Both the position numbers and the translations under genes were made by a program. Below are positions 1 to 6,578 of a stretch of 7,934 nucleotides of DNA, in pieces (within the stretch, counting starts at the first letter, position 1; every line of letters begins with the position of its first letter). The stretch is from positions 1 to 7,934 of the forward strand of contig CAYJLG010000071.1 in NCBI GenBank assembly GCA_964371035.1, given 5' to 3'. Source of the stretch: UBA1535 sp964371035. GTDB taxonomy: Bacteria > Bacillota > Clostridia > Tissierellales > Sedimentibacteraceae. The notes beneath the pieces were generated by a model, which worked only from the letters and a program-made list of their open reading frames with translations, was not told where the DNA came from and ran no database searches.

Positions 1-1727
1 GCATCTATGCAATCTGCAATAGTTATAATATCTGTGAATTTTTTTACTCCTGCATTTTCGTTGCTCCATTCGAGAGGATATCCGCTTTTCTCATCATAAC
101 TTTTGTGGTGCCCGTATGCTATTTTAGCAATCGTGTCCATTACTTCTGTGTTACCTCTTAACTGCTCTTCATAGTTATTTGAAGGTTTAGGTGCAACATT
201 TGAATCTGATTCTTTAAAAATACCTCTTGACATGTAATCATCTAAGGTAAACTTGTCCGATAAGACGGAGATAGGATGTTGTTTGATTATTTTAAATTCA
301 TAATCATTTAATTTTCTTACATAAATAGACAGCATGTTTGTGTATGAAATTTTACCTATGTCATGTGCAAGTCCCGCATACCAAGTGAAATTTTCAAGCA
401 ATTTATTATTGGCTTCTACACTCTCTATGTCATTAAATCCCCTTACTCCTACAAATTCTTCAGGATGTTTTTTTACGGCAAATCGCATGATCAATCCTGA
501 GATTTTTGCTACCATAAGAGAATGAACAAATGTAGGCTTATGTCTAAATATTGTCAAATTTAGCACGACTCTTAAAAATTCAAAGCTATCATACATGGAG
601 TACATAACTGTCGTAAAGTTTGACAACCACATTGTGATATTGTTTTGAGTAGCATCTGTAGGTATATTAAACACATATTTGTAAAGTTCATCTTCTATTG
701 CATCTAACTTTTCTTGTTTTTTCGCAATCGAAAGTTCAGAATCACTAATTTGGGCTAAGTTGTATATGTAAAGGGAAGAAATTTGTAACATTTTAAACGA
801 ATCATTTATACTGTAGCTGTTTCTGTCTGCCGACATATAAATATCATATAAACTGTCCGTGTATTCTCTTAGTTCAATGTCACCGTTGTGGTATTTACTC
901 ATCAAATAATAGTATTTGTATCTATCTGATGTTGTCAAACCATTGTTGTCATCGAACGAATGCTCAAGATACATTTTTTTTGCACTTTCGCAAAATCTTG
1001 GAACTATAAATTTTATGTTTTCTTCTGTTGCGTAGTCGGATCTTATGTAGCTTGCACAAAAAGTGCATGTATTTTCATCTATGTTTGAATAAATACTGTT
1101 CCAATTAAAATCGGGGTCTATCTTTTCAGCTGTATTTTTCCAAAAGGACAGCGCTCTGTCTGTTCTTTCGAAGAAGGTATTAATATTGCTTACATGTGTG
1201 CTGATATAACTGTTTCCAAATGCACGAACTATTATATTTCTAGTTGGCTTGCTAAATGTTTCGTATCGATGGCAAAAATAGATTATTTCTTCATAGCATT
1301 CAGACATTTCATTTAGAAATAGGGCTTTATTTAGAAAAAGTAAATTTAATCCTTTAAAGAAAAGGTTAGTGATATACATTTCATCATCGTTGATAATTCT
1401 TGAATATTTTGTGAGTGCATCTCTTATTTCATATGACAAACCTGTGTCTATTCTTAAGGTGTATCCTGACAAGATTTCGGCAAATTCTTCTAATTCTTTT
1501 GCAATTTCAGGGGTGATTAGAGCGGGATCTTTTAAATACGGATATACATTTTCAGACAACAACTTAGAAACATCATTAGCAATGTCACGTAAACTTACAC
1601 AGCGTTTTCCAAGTTCATATTTTAAATTCGCCCTTGTGACTTCATCAAATTCGTCTATGAACTGCATTTTAGTCATTTCGGCATATTCTTTTTCAAGTCT
1701 TATAATTTCACTATAAACAAATTTCAT
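1..1727 (-). CDS. HD-GYP-like phosphohydrolase domain protein, C-terminus cut by window edge
   Basis: The reading frame is open for 575 codons from the ATG at 1725-1727 to the left edge, with AGGAGG just upstream (1732-1737). Residues 1-390 look helical and soluble; I see no signal peptide or membrane segment and recognise no domain. From about residue 395 there is an HD-GYP-like metal-dependent phosphohydrolase domain: FVHS with H402, the HD pair in AHDIGK (H455, D456, K459), QHP (H484), HH at 540-541, GYP at 549-551, and IADCIDA at the cut end. In the family such domains usually hydrolyse cyclic di-GMP, so a signalling phosphodiesterase is the inferred role. It is divergent: the usual HHE..DG.GYP reads HHKSYDEKSGYP, and about 55 residues separate H484 from H540, more than I expect in a typical member. 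Activity is therefore uncertain. It is transcribed from its own promoter downstream of the permease gene on the same strand. Confidence 0.85.
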   Translation of the reverse strand, partial: MKFVYSEIIRLEKEYAEMTKMQFIDEFDEVTRANLKYELGKRCVSLRDIANDVSKLLSENVYPYLKDPALITPEIAKELEEFAEILSGYTLRIDTGLSYEIRDALTKYSRIINDDEMYITNLFFKGLNLLFLNKALFLNEMSECYEEIIYFCHRYETFSKPTRNIIVRAFGNSYISTHVSNINTFFERTDRALSFWKNTAEKIDPDFNWNSIYSNIDENTCTFCASYIRSDYATEENIKFIVPRFCESAKKMYLEHSFDDNNGLTTSDRYKYYYLMSKYHNGDIELREYTDSLYDIYMSADRNSYSINDSFKMLQISSLYIYNLAQISDSELSIAKKQEKLDAIEDELYKYVFNIPTDATQNNITMWLSNFTTVMYSMYDSFEFLRVVLNLTIFRHKPTFVHSLMVAKISGLIMRFAVKKHPEEFVGVRGFNDIESVEANNKLLENFTWYAGLAHDIGKISYTNMLSIYVRKLNDYEFKIIKQHPISVLSDKFTLDDYMSRGIFKESDSNVAPKPSNNYEEQLRGNTEVMDTIAKIAYGHHKSYDEKSGYPLEWSNENAGVKKFTDIITIADCID

Positions 1728-1731
1728 GCTT

Positions 1732-1737
1732 CCTCCT
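1732..1737 (-). promoter_or_regulatory. Ribosome binding site of the HD-GYP-like gene
   Basis: AGGAGG on the minus strand lies 4 bases before the ATG at 1727. It is a near-perfect match to the anti-Shine-Dalgarno sequence and fixes the start of the partial gene. Confidence 0.85.
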
Positions 1738-1765
1738 AAAATAGTTGTATATCCACTCAATATAA

Positions 1766-1794
1766 ATTATATACAGATAGGTATTTTTTGTCAA
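1766..1794 (-). promoter_or_regulatory. Sigma-A promoter of the HD-GYP-like gene
   Basis: Read on the minus strand, a perfect -35 TTGACA (1789-1794) and a perfect -10 TATAAT (1766-1771) are separated by 17 bases. The start of transcription would be near 1760, giving a leader of roughly 33 bases before the ATG at 1727, with AGGAGG at 1732-1737. Confidence 0.85.
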
Positions 1795-1835
1795 TTTCAA
1801 TTCCGTGAGATGTTTGAACACGAGTTTTGCAAAAT

Positions 1836-1917
1836 GTTACTATTAACAGTCAAATAAAATTTCAACGGGAAAAAATAATAAAATCTGTCGCCGAGTACTC
1901 CGACTGTGAATTGTACC
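1836..1917 (-). repeat. Small dispersed repeat, copy A, with terminal inverted repeats
   Basis: About 82 bases between the permease stop and the HD-GYP gene promoter. The ends are imperfect inverted repeats: 1836-1851 pairs with 1902-1917 at 13 of 16 positions. The core contains the 8-base palindrome GAGTACTC (1893-1900). Read on the minus strand, 1835-1900 matches 4921-4986 on the plus strand with roughly 60 of 66 bases identical, so the two copies are inverted relative to each other about 3 kb apart. It encodes no protein of its own. It could be a miniature non-autonomous element, an intergenic palindromic repeat, or a transcript 3'-end structure. Confidence 0.8.
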
Positions 1918-1920
1918 GAT

Positions 1921-2682
1921 TTATAACATATCAAACACCATTTTTATGGCAGTTAATATTGACATTATAATAAATATTGGTTTAATAAACTTAGCACCAT
2001 TTTTCAATGCAAATTGAGTGCCTAACTTTCCGCCCAATATTGCAAATATAGCTACAGGAATACCATACATATACGCTACATTACCGCTAAATGCATATAA
2101 TGTCAATGAAACAAGTCCGCTTGTTAAGTTCAATACTCTCGCAGTCCCAGACGCTTTAGTGAATTCAAATCCATAGATTGAAATCAATGCAAAACATAAA
2201 AAAGCACCAGTACCAGGTCCGAAAAAACCGTCATAAAAACCAAGCAAAAGCGCTAAAACACACACCATAAGAGTGTTTTTTTTAGTATAACCTTTAAAAT
2301 TTTCAGCAAGCCCTAATGATTTAGAAAAATATGTGTAGACACCGATTATTACTATCATTACAGATACTATGCTTCTAAGTATATTATCAGGAATACTCAA
2401 TGCTGTACTTACGCCTAGAGCTGCTCCTATTGCAGTTAAAGGTATAGCAAATTTTAAAACATTCATATCAGCTTTTTTGTTTTTTATAAACTTAGAAGCA
2501 CTCATTATCATTCCACAAGATGCTGAAAATTTATTAGTTCCATTTACTAACACTTGAGGCAATCCAATAAACATATATGCCGGTATGCTTATCAAACCTC
2601 CACCTCCAGCTATTGAATCGACAAAAGCAGCTAAAAACCCTGCCGCACATAAAAATATCAGTGATGGTATATTTATATCCAT
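1921..2682 (-). CDS. TauE/SafE (TSUP) family membrane permease
   Basis: A 253-residue polytopic membrane protein, the normal length for the sulfite exporter TauE/SafE family (formerly DUF81). Two homologous halves are visible. The first has FLAAFVDSIAGGGGLISIP at residues 17-34. The second has GFYDGFFGPGTG at residues 148-159, followed by TKASGTARVLNL at 175-186. Hydrophobic segments run through residues 7-40, 76-118, 137-170, 183-216 and 233-252, consistent with about eight membrane spans. Members carry small sulfur- or carbon-containing anions such as sulfite, sulfoacetate or related organic acids; the substrate here cannot be read from the sequence, and no sulfur-metabolism neighbour is present to suggest one. 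The start is supported by GAGAGG eight bases upstream (2691-2696). It is divergent from rph, with its own promoter, and repeat copy A lies 3 bases past the stop. Confidence 0.92.
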   Translation of the reverse strand: MDINIPSLIFLCAAGFLAAFVDSIAGGGGLISIPAYMFIGLPQVLVNGTNKFSASCGMIMSASKFIKNKKADMNVLKFAIPLTAIGAALGVSTALSIPDNILRSIVSVMIVIIGVYTYFSKSLGLAENFKGYTKKNTLMVCVLALLLGFYDGFFGPGTGAFLCFALISIYGFEFTKASGTARVLNLTSGLVSLTLYAFSGNVAYMYGIPVAIFAILGGKLGTQFALKNGAKFIKPIFIIMSILTAIKMVFDML

Positions 2683-2732
2683 TATTATATCCTCTCAAAT
2701 TTAATTTATATCTTTTTAAAACCACACGTGCA

Positions 2733-2761
2733 AGTATATACCTAAAATCAATATATATCAA
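2733..2761 (-). promoter_or_regulatory. Promoter of the TauE/SafE permease gene
   Basis: On the minus strand, -35 TTGATA (2756-2761) and -10 TATACT (2733-2738) are separated by 17 bases, giving a leader of about 44 bases. A CACGTG palindrome (2725-2730) lies at the expected transcription start; I cannot tell whether it is an operator. Confidence 0.65.
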
Positions 2762-2793
2762 GAAAATTTATTATCATATTTGCAACAGAATTA

Positions 2794-2822
2794 ATGACAA
2801 ATCTATTTTGTTATGTTATAAT
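2794..2822 (+). promoter_or_regulatory. Promoter of the rph-rdgB-yfcE operon
   Basis: ATGACA (2794-2799) and a perfect -10 TATAAT (2817-2822) are separated by 17 bases. The leader would be about 78 bases and contains a weak hairpin in which GACAA (around 2852) pairs with TTGTC (around 2867-2871). The start-proximal Shine-Dalgarno is weak (AAAGGGAAA at about 2891-2899). Confidence 0.6.
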
Positions 2823-2906
2823 TTTAAAAATATGTCAAACATTGCTTTGTAGACAATGCTTAATTGTTGTCATTAAGTCAAAATAATATAAAAGGGAAAT
2901 AAAAAA

Positions 2907-3650
2907 ATGGAATTAATAAAAGAAAAGAAAAACGATCAGTTAAGAGATGTTAAAATAACAAAAGATTATCTTCTTCACCCTGATGGCTCAGTTTTGATTG
3001 AAATGGGAAAAACAAAAGTTATTTGTACTGCAATGGTCGAAGAAAAAGTGCCACCTTTTTTGAAAGGTACAGGAAAAGGGTGGGTTAGCGCTGAATACTC
3101 TATGTTGCCAGGCTCTACAATAACTAGAAAACAACGTGACATTGGCAGATTAAAATTAGATGGACGTTCACAAGAAATACAAAGACTTATAGGTAGGGCT
3201 CTACGTAGCGTAGTAGACTTAGAAGCTTTTGGTGAAAGAACTATTTGGATAGATTGCGATGTTATTCAAGCAGATGGAGGTACTCGAACAGCGTCAATAA
3301 CAGGCGCATTTGTTGCAATGACTTTGGCATTTGAAAAATTGATAAGTCGTGGCTTAATTGAAAAATTACCTGTGAGATCATTTGTATCAGCTATAAGCGT
3401 AGGTGTAGTAAGCGATCAACCTACTTTAGATTTATGTTACGAAGAAGATAAAAATGCTAAAGTAGACATGAATGTCATAATGACGGACAAAGAAGAGTTT
3501 GTTGAAATACAGGGAACAGGCGAAGAAGCTCCTTTTACATCAAATGAACTTAGCGAGTTATTGTCATTAGCTAAAAAAGGCTGCCTAGAGTTAATAGATT
3601 TCCAAAAACAGGTACTAGGCAACGATATTGTTGATAAAATAAGAGGTTAA
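2907..3650 (+). CDS. rph: Ribonuclease PH
   Basis: RNase PH is a phosphate-dependent 3'-to-5' exoribonuclease that trims tRNA 3' ends and acts as a ring-shaped hexamer in the cytoplasm. The 247-residue length is typical. Family signatures run throughout: GSVLIEMGKTKVICTA (27-42), GWVSAEYSMLPGST (58-71), GRSQEIQRLIGRALR (86-100), which includes the conserved phosphate-site arginine R87, DCDVIQADGGTRTASITGA (116-134) with R127, then LDLCYEED and KVDMN (174-189) carrying the conserved acidic residues, and EIQGTGEEAPF (200-210). No key residue looks missing. It is the first gene of a three-gene operon; only one base separates its stop from the next start, so translational coupling is likely. In some Firmicutes this protein and the next are fused, which fits this tight spacing. 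Confidence 0.97.
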   Translation: MELIKEKKNDQLRDVKITKDYLLHPDGSVLIEMGKTKVICTAMVEEKVPPFLKGTGKGWVSAEYSMLPGSTITRKQRDIGRLKLDGRSQEIQRLIGRALRSVVDLEAFGERTIWIDCDVIQADGGTRTASITGAFVAMTLAFEKLISRGLIEKLPVRSFVSAISVGVVSDQPTLDLCYEEDKNAKVDMNVIMTDKEEFVEIQGTGEEAPFTSNELSELLSLAKKGCLELIDFQKQVLGNDIVDKIRG

Positions 3651-3651
3651 A

Positions 3652-4251
3652 ATGAAAAGATTAATATTGTCAAGTGGAAATAAACATAAAATACAAGAGA
3701 TAAAAAATATTTTACAAGATTTAAATATTGAAATACTTTCAAAAGATGAATTAGGTTTTAGTGACTTCGATGTAGAAGAAGATAGAGATACGCTAGAAGG
3801 TAATGCTTTTAAAAAAGCAGAAGAACTCTCGAAATTAGTTAAAGGCATTGTGATATCTGATGATACAGGTTTGTTTGTAGATGCATTAAATGGTGAACCA
3901 GGAGTTTTTTCAGCTCGATATGCAGGCGAAAATGCTACCTATGAGGACAACAATAATTTGCTGTTAAGCAAACTTGAAAAAGTTGCAATAGAAAAAAGAA
4001 CTGCACAATTTAAAACTATAATTGCTATAGTTACAGAAAATGGAGACAAGTATTCAGCTGAGGGAATATGCGAAGGAACTATATGCTTTGAGCCAAAAGG
4101 TGACAACGGCTTCGGTTATGATCCTTTGTTTTATCCAAAAGGGTATGATAAAACTTTTGCCGAATTATCTGATTCAGAAAAAAATTCGCTAAGTCATAGA
4201 TATTTAGCTCTTATTAACTTAAAAGAAAAATTGGAGGAAATTTTGAGATGA
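3652..4251 (+). CDS. rdgB: XTP/dITP diphosphatase (RdgB/HAM1 family)
   Basis: A nucleoside triphosphate pyrophosphohydrolase that removes non-canonical purine nucleotides (dITP, ITP, XTP), releasing the monophosphate and pyrophosphate and so keeping them out of DNA and RNA. The 199-residue length is normal. Visible signatures are SGNKHKIQEI (8-17), GNAFKKA (50-56), ISDDTGLFVDALNGEPG (68-84) with catalytic D71, SARYAG (87-92), GDNGFGYDPLF (150-160) and the C-terminal TFAELSDSEKNSLSHR (168-183). The start is placed one base after the rph stop, with AAGAGG in the end of rph serving as ribosome binding site. The last codon overlaps the next gene in an ATGA junction. It corresponds in position and family to ysnA of Bacillus subtilis. 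Confidence 0.96.
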   Translation: MKRLILSSGNKHKIQEIKNILQDLNIEILSKDELGFSDFDVEEDRDTLEGNAFKKAEELSKLVKGIVISDDTGLFVDALNGEPGVFSARYAGENATYEDNNNLLLSKLEKVAIEKRTAQFKTIIAIVTENGDKYSAEGICEGTICFEPKGDNGFGYDPLFYPKGYDKTFAELSDSEKNSLSHRYLALINLKEKLEEILR

Positions 4252-4724
4252 AATTACTAGTTATAAGCGATACTCATAATTTTGTTTCGGACAGTTGTAT
4301 TGAGAAAATAATTGCAAAAGGTCCTTATGATATGTTTGTACACTGTGGAGATGTGACTACCGATGTAAAGGTTATTGCCGAAAAAACAGGAATTGACAAA
4401 TATTATAGCGTTACAGGCAACTGTGATTTAGGTACTTGTCCACAAGATATATTAATCGAAAATATAGGTGGAAAAAAAATCATGATTACTCATGGACATC
4501 TTTTCAATGTCAAAAAAAACTTAGATGAATTAAAAGTTTTTGCAAAAAAAGAAGATGTTGATGCAGTTATTTTCGGTCATACGCACATGATACACAGTTC
4601 TTATGATAATGGAATTTTTTATTTTAACCCAGGAAGTGCAGGCGTACCAACTCACGGAGTATATAGCTTTGCAGTTTTAGAAATAAAAGATAACAATTTC
4701 TTAGAAGAAGTAATAGACTGGTAG
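4248..4724 (+). CDS. yfcE: YfcE/MJ0936-family metallophosphoesterase
   Basis: A 158-residue cytoplasmic dinuclear-metal phosphodiesterase of the YfcE family. All expected metal ligands are present: D8 and H10 (ISDTH), D35 (HCGD), N58 (TGNCD), H82 (THGH), and H111 plus H113 (FGHTH), followed by NPGS (127-130). Family members hydrolyse artificial phosphodiesters in vitro, but their physiological substrate is generally unknown, so no specific role is claimed. The ATG overlaps the rdgB stop by four bases, and GGAGG near 4231 precedes it. It is the third gene of the operon, equivalent by order to ysnB in Bacillus subtilis. The last base of its stop codon is also the first base of the repeat mosaic downstream, and no conventional terminator is evident. 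Confidence 0.93.
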   Translation: MKLLVISDTHNFVSDSCIEKIIAKGPYDMFVHCGDVTTDVKVIAEKTGIDKYYSVTGNCDLGTCPQDILIENIGGKKIMITHGHLFNVKKNLDELKVFAKKEDVDAVIFGHTHMIHSSYDNGIFYFNPGSAGVPTHGVYSFAVLEIKDNNFLEEVIDW

Positions 4725-4767
4725 TAACAATATGGAGTTACAATTCACAGTCGAATTATGGTGTTAA

Positions 4768-4956
4768 AAGGGAAAAAATAAAAAAATATGGAAGCCTTAT
4801 GTAGATTGGATTAAGTTGTGTGAAATTTTTGTGAAGGTCTTTCCCCAACGTGGATATGACCCTCTTGACTATCATCTTTTGGGGATTCTGAACAAAAATG
4901 AGCGCACAACTTCACAATCGGAGTACTCGGCGACAGATTTTATTGTTTTTTCCCGT
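4768..4956 (+). pseudogene. Possible gene remnant within the repeat mosaic
   Basis: One frame is open for 63 codons between TAA (4765-4767) and TGA (4957-4959) but has no ATG start or ribosome binding site. Its middle part, starting WKPYVDWIKLCEIF (from 4789) and continuing through FPQRGYDPLDYHLLGILN, has a protein-like composition, unlike the surrounding A/T-rich spacer. The last residues, SQSEYSATDFIVFSR, lie in repeat copy B. I do not recognise the protein. It may be a C-terminal fragment carried by the repeat, or chance: the same segment also folds as a hairpin, which constrains its sequence. Confidence 0.3.
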
Positions 4957-4985
4957 TGAAATTTCATTTAACTGTGAACAGTAAC
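4905..4985 (+). repeat. Small dispersed repeat, copy B
   Basis: A near-identical inverted counterpart of copy A at 1836-1917: 4921-4986 matches the minus strand of 1835-1900 with about five or six differences in 66 bases. It includes the palindrome GAGTACTC (4921-4928), CGACAGATTTTATT and TTTTTTCCCGTTGAA. The right end ACTGTGAACAGTAAC (4971-4985) is the near inverse of the left-end sequence GTTACAATTCACAGT seen at 4737-4751 (13 of 15 positions). Copy B's own left end is diverged and carries a one-base difference relative to copy A. Confidence 0.8.
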
Positions 4986-5024
4986 AATATGGAAGCCTTA
5001 TGGCGAGTGGACTAATTGTAAATA

Positions 5025-5053
5025 TTGACTTTAACTAGCAACTATGTTATTCT
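5025..5053 (+). promoter_or_regulatory. Promoter of the aminotransferase gene
   Basis: TTGACT (5025-5030) and TATTCT (5048-5053) are separated by 17 bases, with transcription expected near 5060. The roughly 65-base leader contains a possible hairpin of AAGTCG (5068-5073) with CGACTT (5093-5098). The leader is too short for a T-box or a common riboswitch. Confidence 0.6.
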
Positions 5054-5112
5054 TTTAACAGGAAACAAAGTCGTGCTAAATATAGATTTTACCGACTTAT
5101 ATAAAAATTTAT

Positions 5113-5119
5113 GAGGTGA
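5113..5119 (+). promoter_or_regulatory. Ribosome binding site that sets the aminotransferase start
   Basis: GAGGTGA lies 5 bases before the ATG at 5125. An in-frame GTG at 5116 would add three residues, but it sits inside this Shine-Dalgarno sequence and cannot plausibly be the start. Confidence 0.8.
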
Positions 5120-5124
5120 TTAAA

Positions 5125-6369
5125 ATGAGTATTAGTATGGTAGCAAAACATGCAAAATGGCCTATAGCAAAGGATCCTATATTTGAAATTTCCGGAAGAG
5201 CTAAAGACGCTATTGCAAAACATGGAAAAGAAAATGTAATAGATGCTACATTAGGCGCATTGTATGATGATGAAGAAAATTTAATGTGTTTAGATTCAGT
5301 TTTTTCAACACTTAAAAACCTTCCAGAGTCAAAAATAGGTGCATATGCGCCATTAGAAGGCACACCAGGCTTTTTAGATGCTGTAGAAAAATCTTTATTT
5401 TGTGAATACAAACCAGATGCTCACATAAGAGCGATTGCGACTCCAGGAGGAACAGGAGCAGTTAAGCACGCTATATGTAATTACGTTGAACAAGGTGAAG
5501 CTTTTTTAGTAGCAGACTGGTACTGGTCTCCTTACGGAACCATCTCTGAAGAGATAGGAAAGAAGCTAGAAACATTTGTAACCTTTAATGAAAAAGGAAC
5601 TTTTAATGTAGATTCATTTAAAGCTGGCTTTGAATCTTTAGTTGAAAGACAAGACAGTGTCCTAACTATCCTAAACACTCCAGCGCAAAACCCTACAGGA
5701 TATAGCGTTTCTGATGATGAATGGGATCAAATCCTAGAAATATACAAAGATGCAGCAAAAAAACCAAACAAAAAATTAATACTTCTTGTTGACACTGCAT
5801 ATATAGACTTTGCAGGTGAAGGAACAGAAAGAAGAAAATTCTTTAAAAAATTCTCAAATCTTCCAGAAAATATATTTGTTATGGTAGCTTTTAGTATGTC
5901 TAAAGGATTTACGCTTTATGGAATGCGCTCTGGAGCTGCAGTAGGTATTTCTTCTAATGAAGATGTAGCGATTGAATTCCAATATTCTTGTATGCATTCA
6001 GGTCGTGCAAATTGGTCAAATGGCACAAGAGGTGCGATGGAACTTATGGCTGAGATTTATTCTGACCCTAAGAAACTTGAAACTTATTCTAATGAGATAA
6101 CTAATGCAAAAAAACTTCTTCAAGAAAGAGCGAAAGTTTTTGTTGAAGAAGCTCAGAAGATCGGTCTTGAAACTTTGCCATATAGAGATGGATTTTTCAT
6201 CACTATTTCTCATCCTGAACCAAAAAAACTCATGGAAGAACTTACTAAACAAAATCTATTTTTAGTATCGCTTAAAAAAGGTATCAGATTTGCTATTTGC
6301 GCAATACCAAAAGAAAAATGTGCTAAGGCTCCTGCTATGATCAAAAAAGCTATTGAAGATTTAAAATAA
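5125..6369 (+). CDS. PLP-dependent class I/II aminotransferase (aspartate/aromatic-type)
   Basis: A 414-residue cytoplasmic fold-type I aminotransferase, normal in length. Landmarks are a glycine-rich TPGGTGAVKHA near residues 108-118, which would cradle the cofactor phosphate, then NPTG (189-192), DTAY (223-226) with D223 pairing with the pyridine nitrogen, and SMSKGFTLYGMRSG (257-270) containing the Schiff-base lysine K260 and the phosphate-binding R268. Near the C-terminus, GIRFAICAIPKEK supplies the conserved substrate-carboxylate arginine. The sequence style, including ADWYWSPYGTI, resembles the aspartate/aromatic aminotransferase branch, so it probably moves amino groups between an amino acid and 2-oxoglutarate; exact substrate is not determinable. 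The gene is monocistronic, with its own promoter (5025-5053) and an intrinsic terminator at 6392-6422. The start at 5125 is chosen because GAGGTGA precedes it. Confidence 0.93.
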   Translation: MSISMVAKHAKWPIAKDPIFEISGRAKDAIAKHGKENVIDATLGALYDDEENLMCLDSVFSTLKNLPESKIGAYAPLEGTPGFLDAVEKSLFCEYKPDAHIRAIATPGGTGAVKHAICNYVEQGEAFLVADWYWSPYGTISEEIGKKLETFVTFNEKGTFNVDSFKAGFESLVERQDSVLTILNTPAQNPTGYSVSDDEWDQILEIYKDAAKKPNKKLILLVDTAYIDFAGEGTERRKFFKKFSNLPENIFVMVAFSMSKGFTLYGMRSGAAVGISSNEDVAIEFQYSCMHSGRANWSNGTRGAMELMAEIYSDPKKLETYSNEITNAKKLLQERAKVFVEEAQKIGLETLPYRDGFFITISHPEPKKLMEELTKQNLFLVSLKKGIRFAICAIPKEKCAKAPAMIKKAIEDLK

Positions 6370-6391
6370 ATACATAGTTAATAATATTTTA

Positions 6392-6422
6392 CAGGCGAAT
6401 CTCAGGATTCGCCTGATTTTTT
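6392..6422 (+). terminator. Intrinsic terminator of the aminotransferase gene
   Basis: A perfect 10-base-pair stem, CAGGCGAATC (6392-6401) with GATTCGCCTG (6406-6415), a four-base loop TCAG, then ATTTTTT (6416-6422). It begins 22 bases after the stop codon. Confidence 0.95.
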
Positions 6423-6425
6423 GTC

Positions 6426-6472
6426 AAAAAAATAGATGCTACAGCCATTATATCTATAACATCTATTTTTTT
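6426..6472. terminator. Probable bidirectional terminator between convergent genes
   Basis: AAAAAAATAGATG (6426-6438) and CATCTATTTTTTT (6460-6472) form a perfect 13-base inverted repeat with a 21-base loop. Because the stem ends in A and T runs, it can act in both directions and would stop transcription of the FecR gene arriving on the minus strand, about 107 bases past that gene's stop. The GC-poor stem makes it weaker than the preceding terminator. Confidence 0.65.
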
Positions 6473-6578
6473 AAAGGAGTTGTATTTCAGTTATTGTAAA
6501 TTGTAAGATTATTGTTTTTCCAAGATAAAGAACAAATGTAGTTAATTTATTATTAAGCTACTGGCTACGACTATTGTC

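Larger units (their letters stand above)
4724..5020 (+). repeat. Mosaic intergenic repeat region between yfcE and the aminotransferase gene
   Basis: This 400-base gene-free stretch is built from pieces of a repeat family. GTAACAATATGGA occurs at 4724-4736 and again at 4981-4993. The 17-mer AATATGGAAGCCTTATG occurs at 4785-4801 and 4986-5002, and the similarity extends about 15-20 bases further with several substitutions. GTTACAATTCACAGTCG at 4737-4753 is the left end of the repeat seen in copy A, here followed by unrelated sequence. An almost complete copy (B) lies at 4905-4985. Between these pieces, 4813-4820 (AAGTTGTG) pairs with 4905-4912, and TCCCCAA at 4842-4848 pairs with TTGGGGA at 4879-4885, so the centre could fold into one long hairpin. 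The pattern suggests nested insertion or duplication of small elements. Confidence 0.7.

Noticed and set aside
1369..1716. Plus-strand 115-residue frame
   Set aside because: It lies wholly inside the HD-GYP-like gene on the other strand, which has a consensus promoter, ribosome binding site and recognisable domain; this frame has none.
2534..2852. Small frames on both strands over the start of the permease gene and the divergent promoter region
   Set aside because: They overlap a strongly supported gene start and two promoters, have AT-driven composition, and show no recognisable motif.
4724..5020. CRISPR-like array
   Set aside because: The repeated motifs are unequal in length, irregularly spaced and partly inverted, without uniform spacers or any cas gene nearby.
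5054..5124. Riboswitch or T-box leader for the aminotransferase gene
   Set aside because: The leader is only about 65 bases, with one weak six-base stem, no T-box consensus sequence and no terminator/antiterminator pair.
5109..5411. Minus-strand 100-residue frame over the start of the aminotransferase gene
   Set aside because: It is antisense to well-conserved aminotransferase coding sequence and has no family resemblance of its own.
6473..6560. AAAGGAG at 6473-6479 followed by TTG, resembling a ribosome binding site and start
   Set aside because: The frame from that TTG stops after eight codons, and the site lies between two convergent genes just after a terminator.
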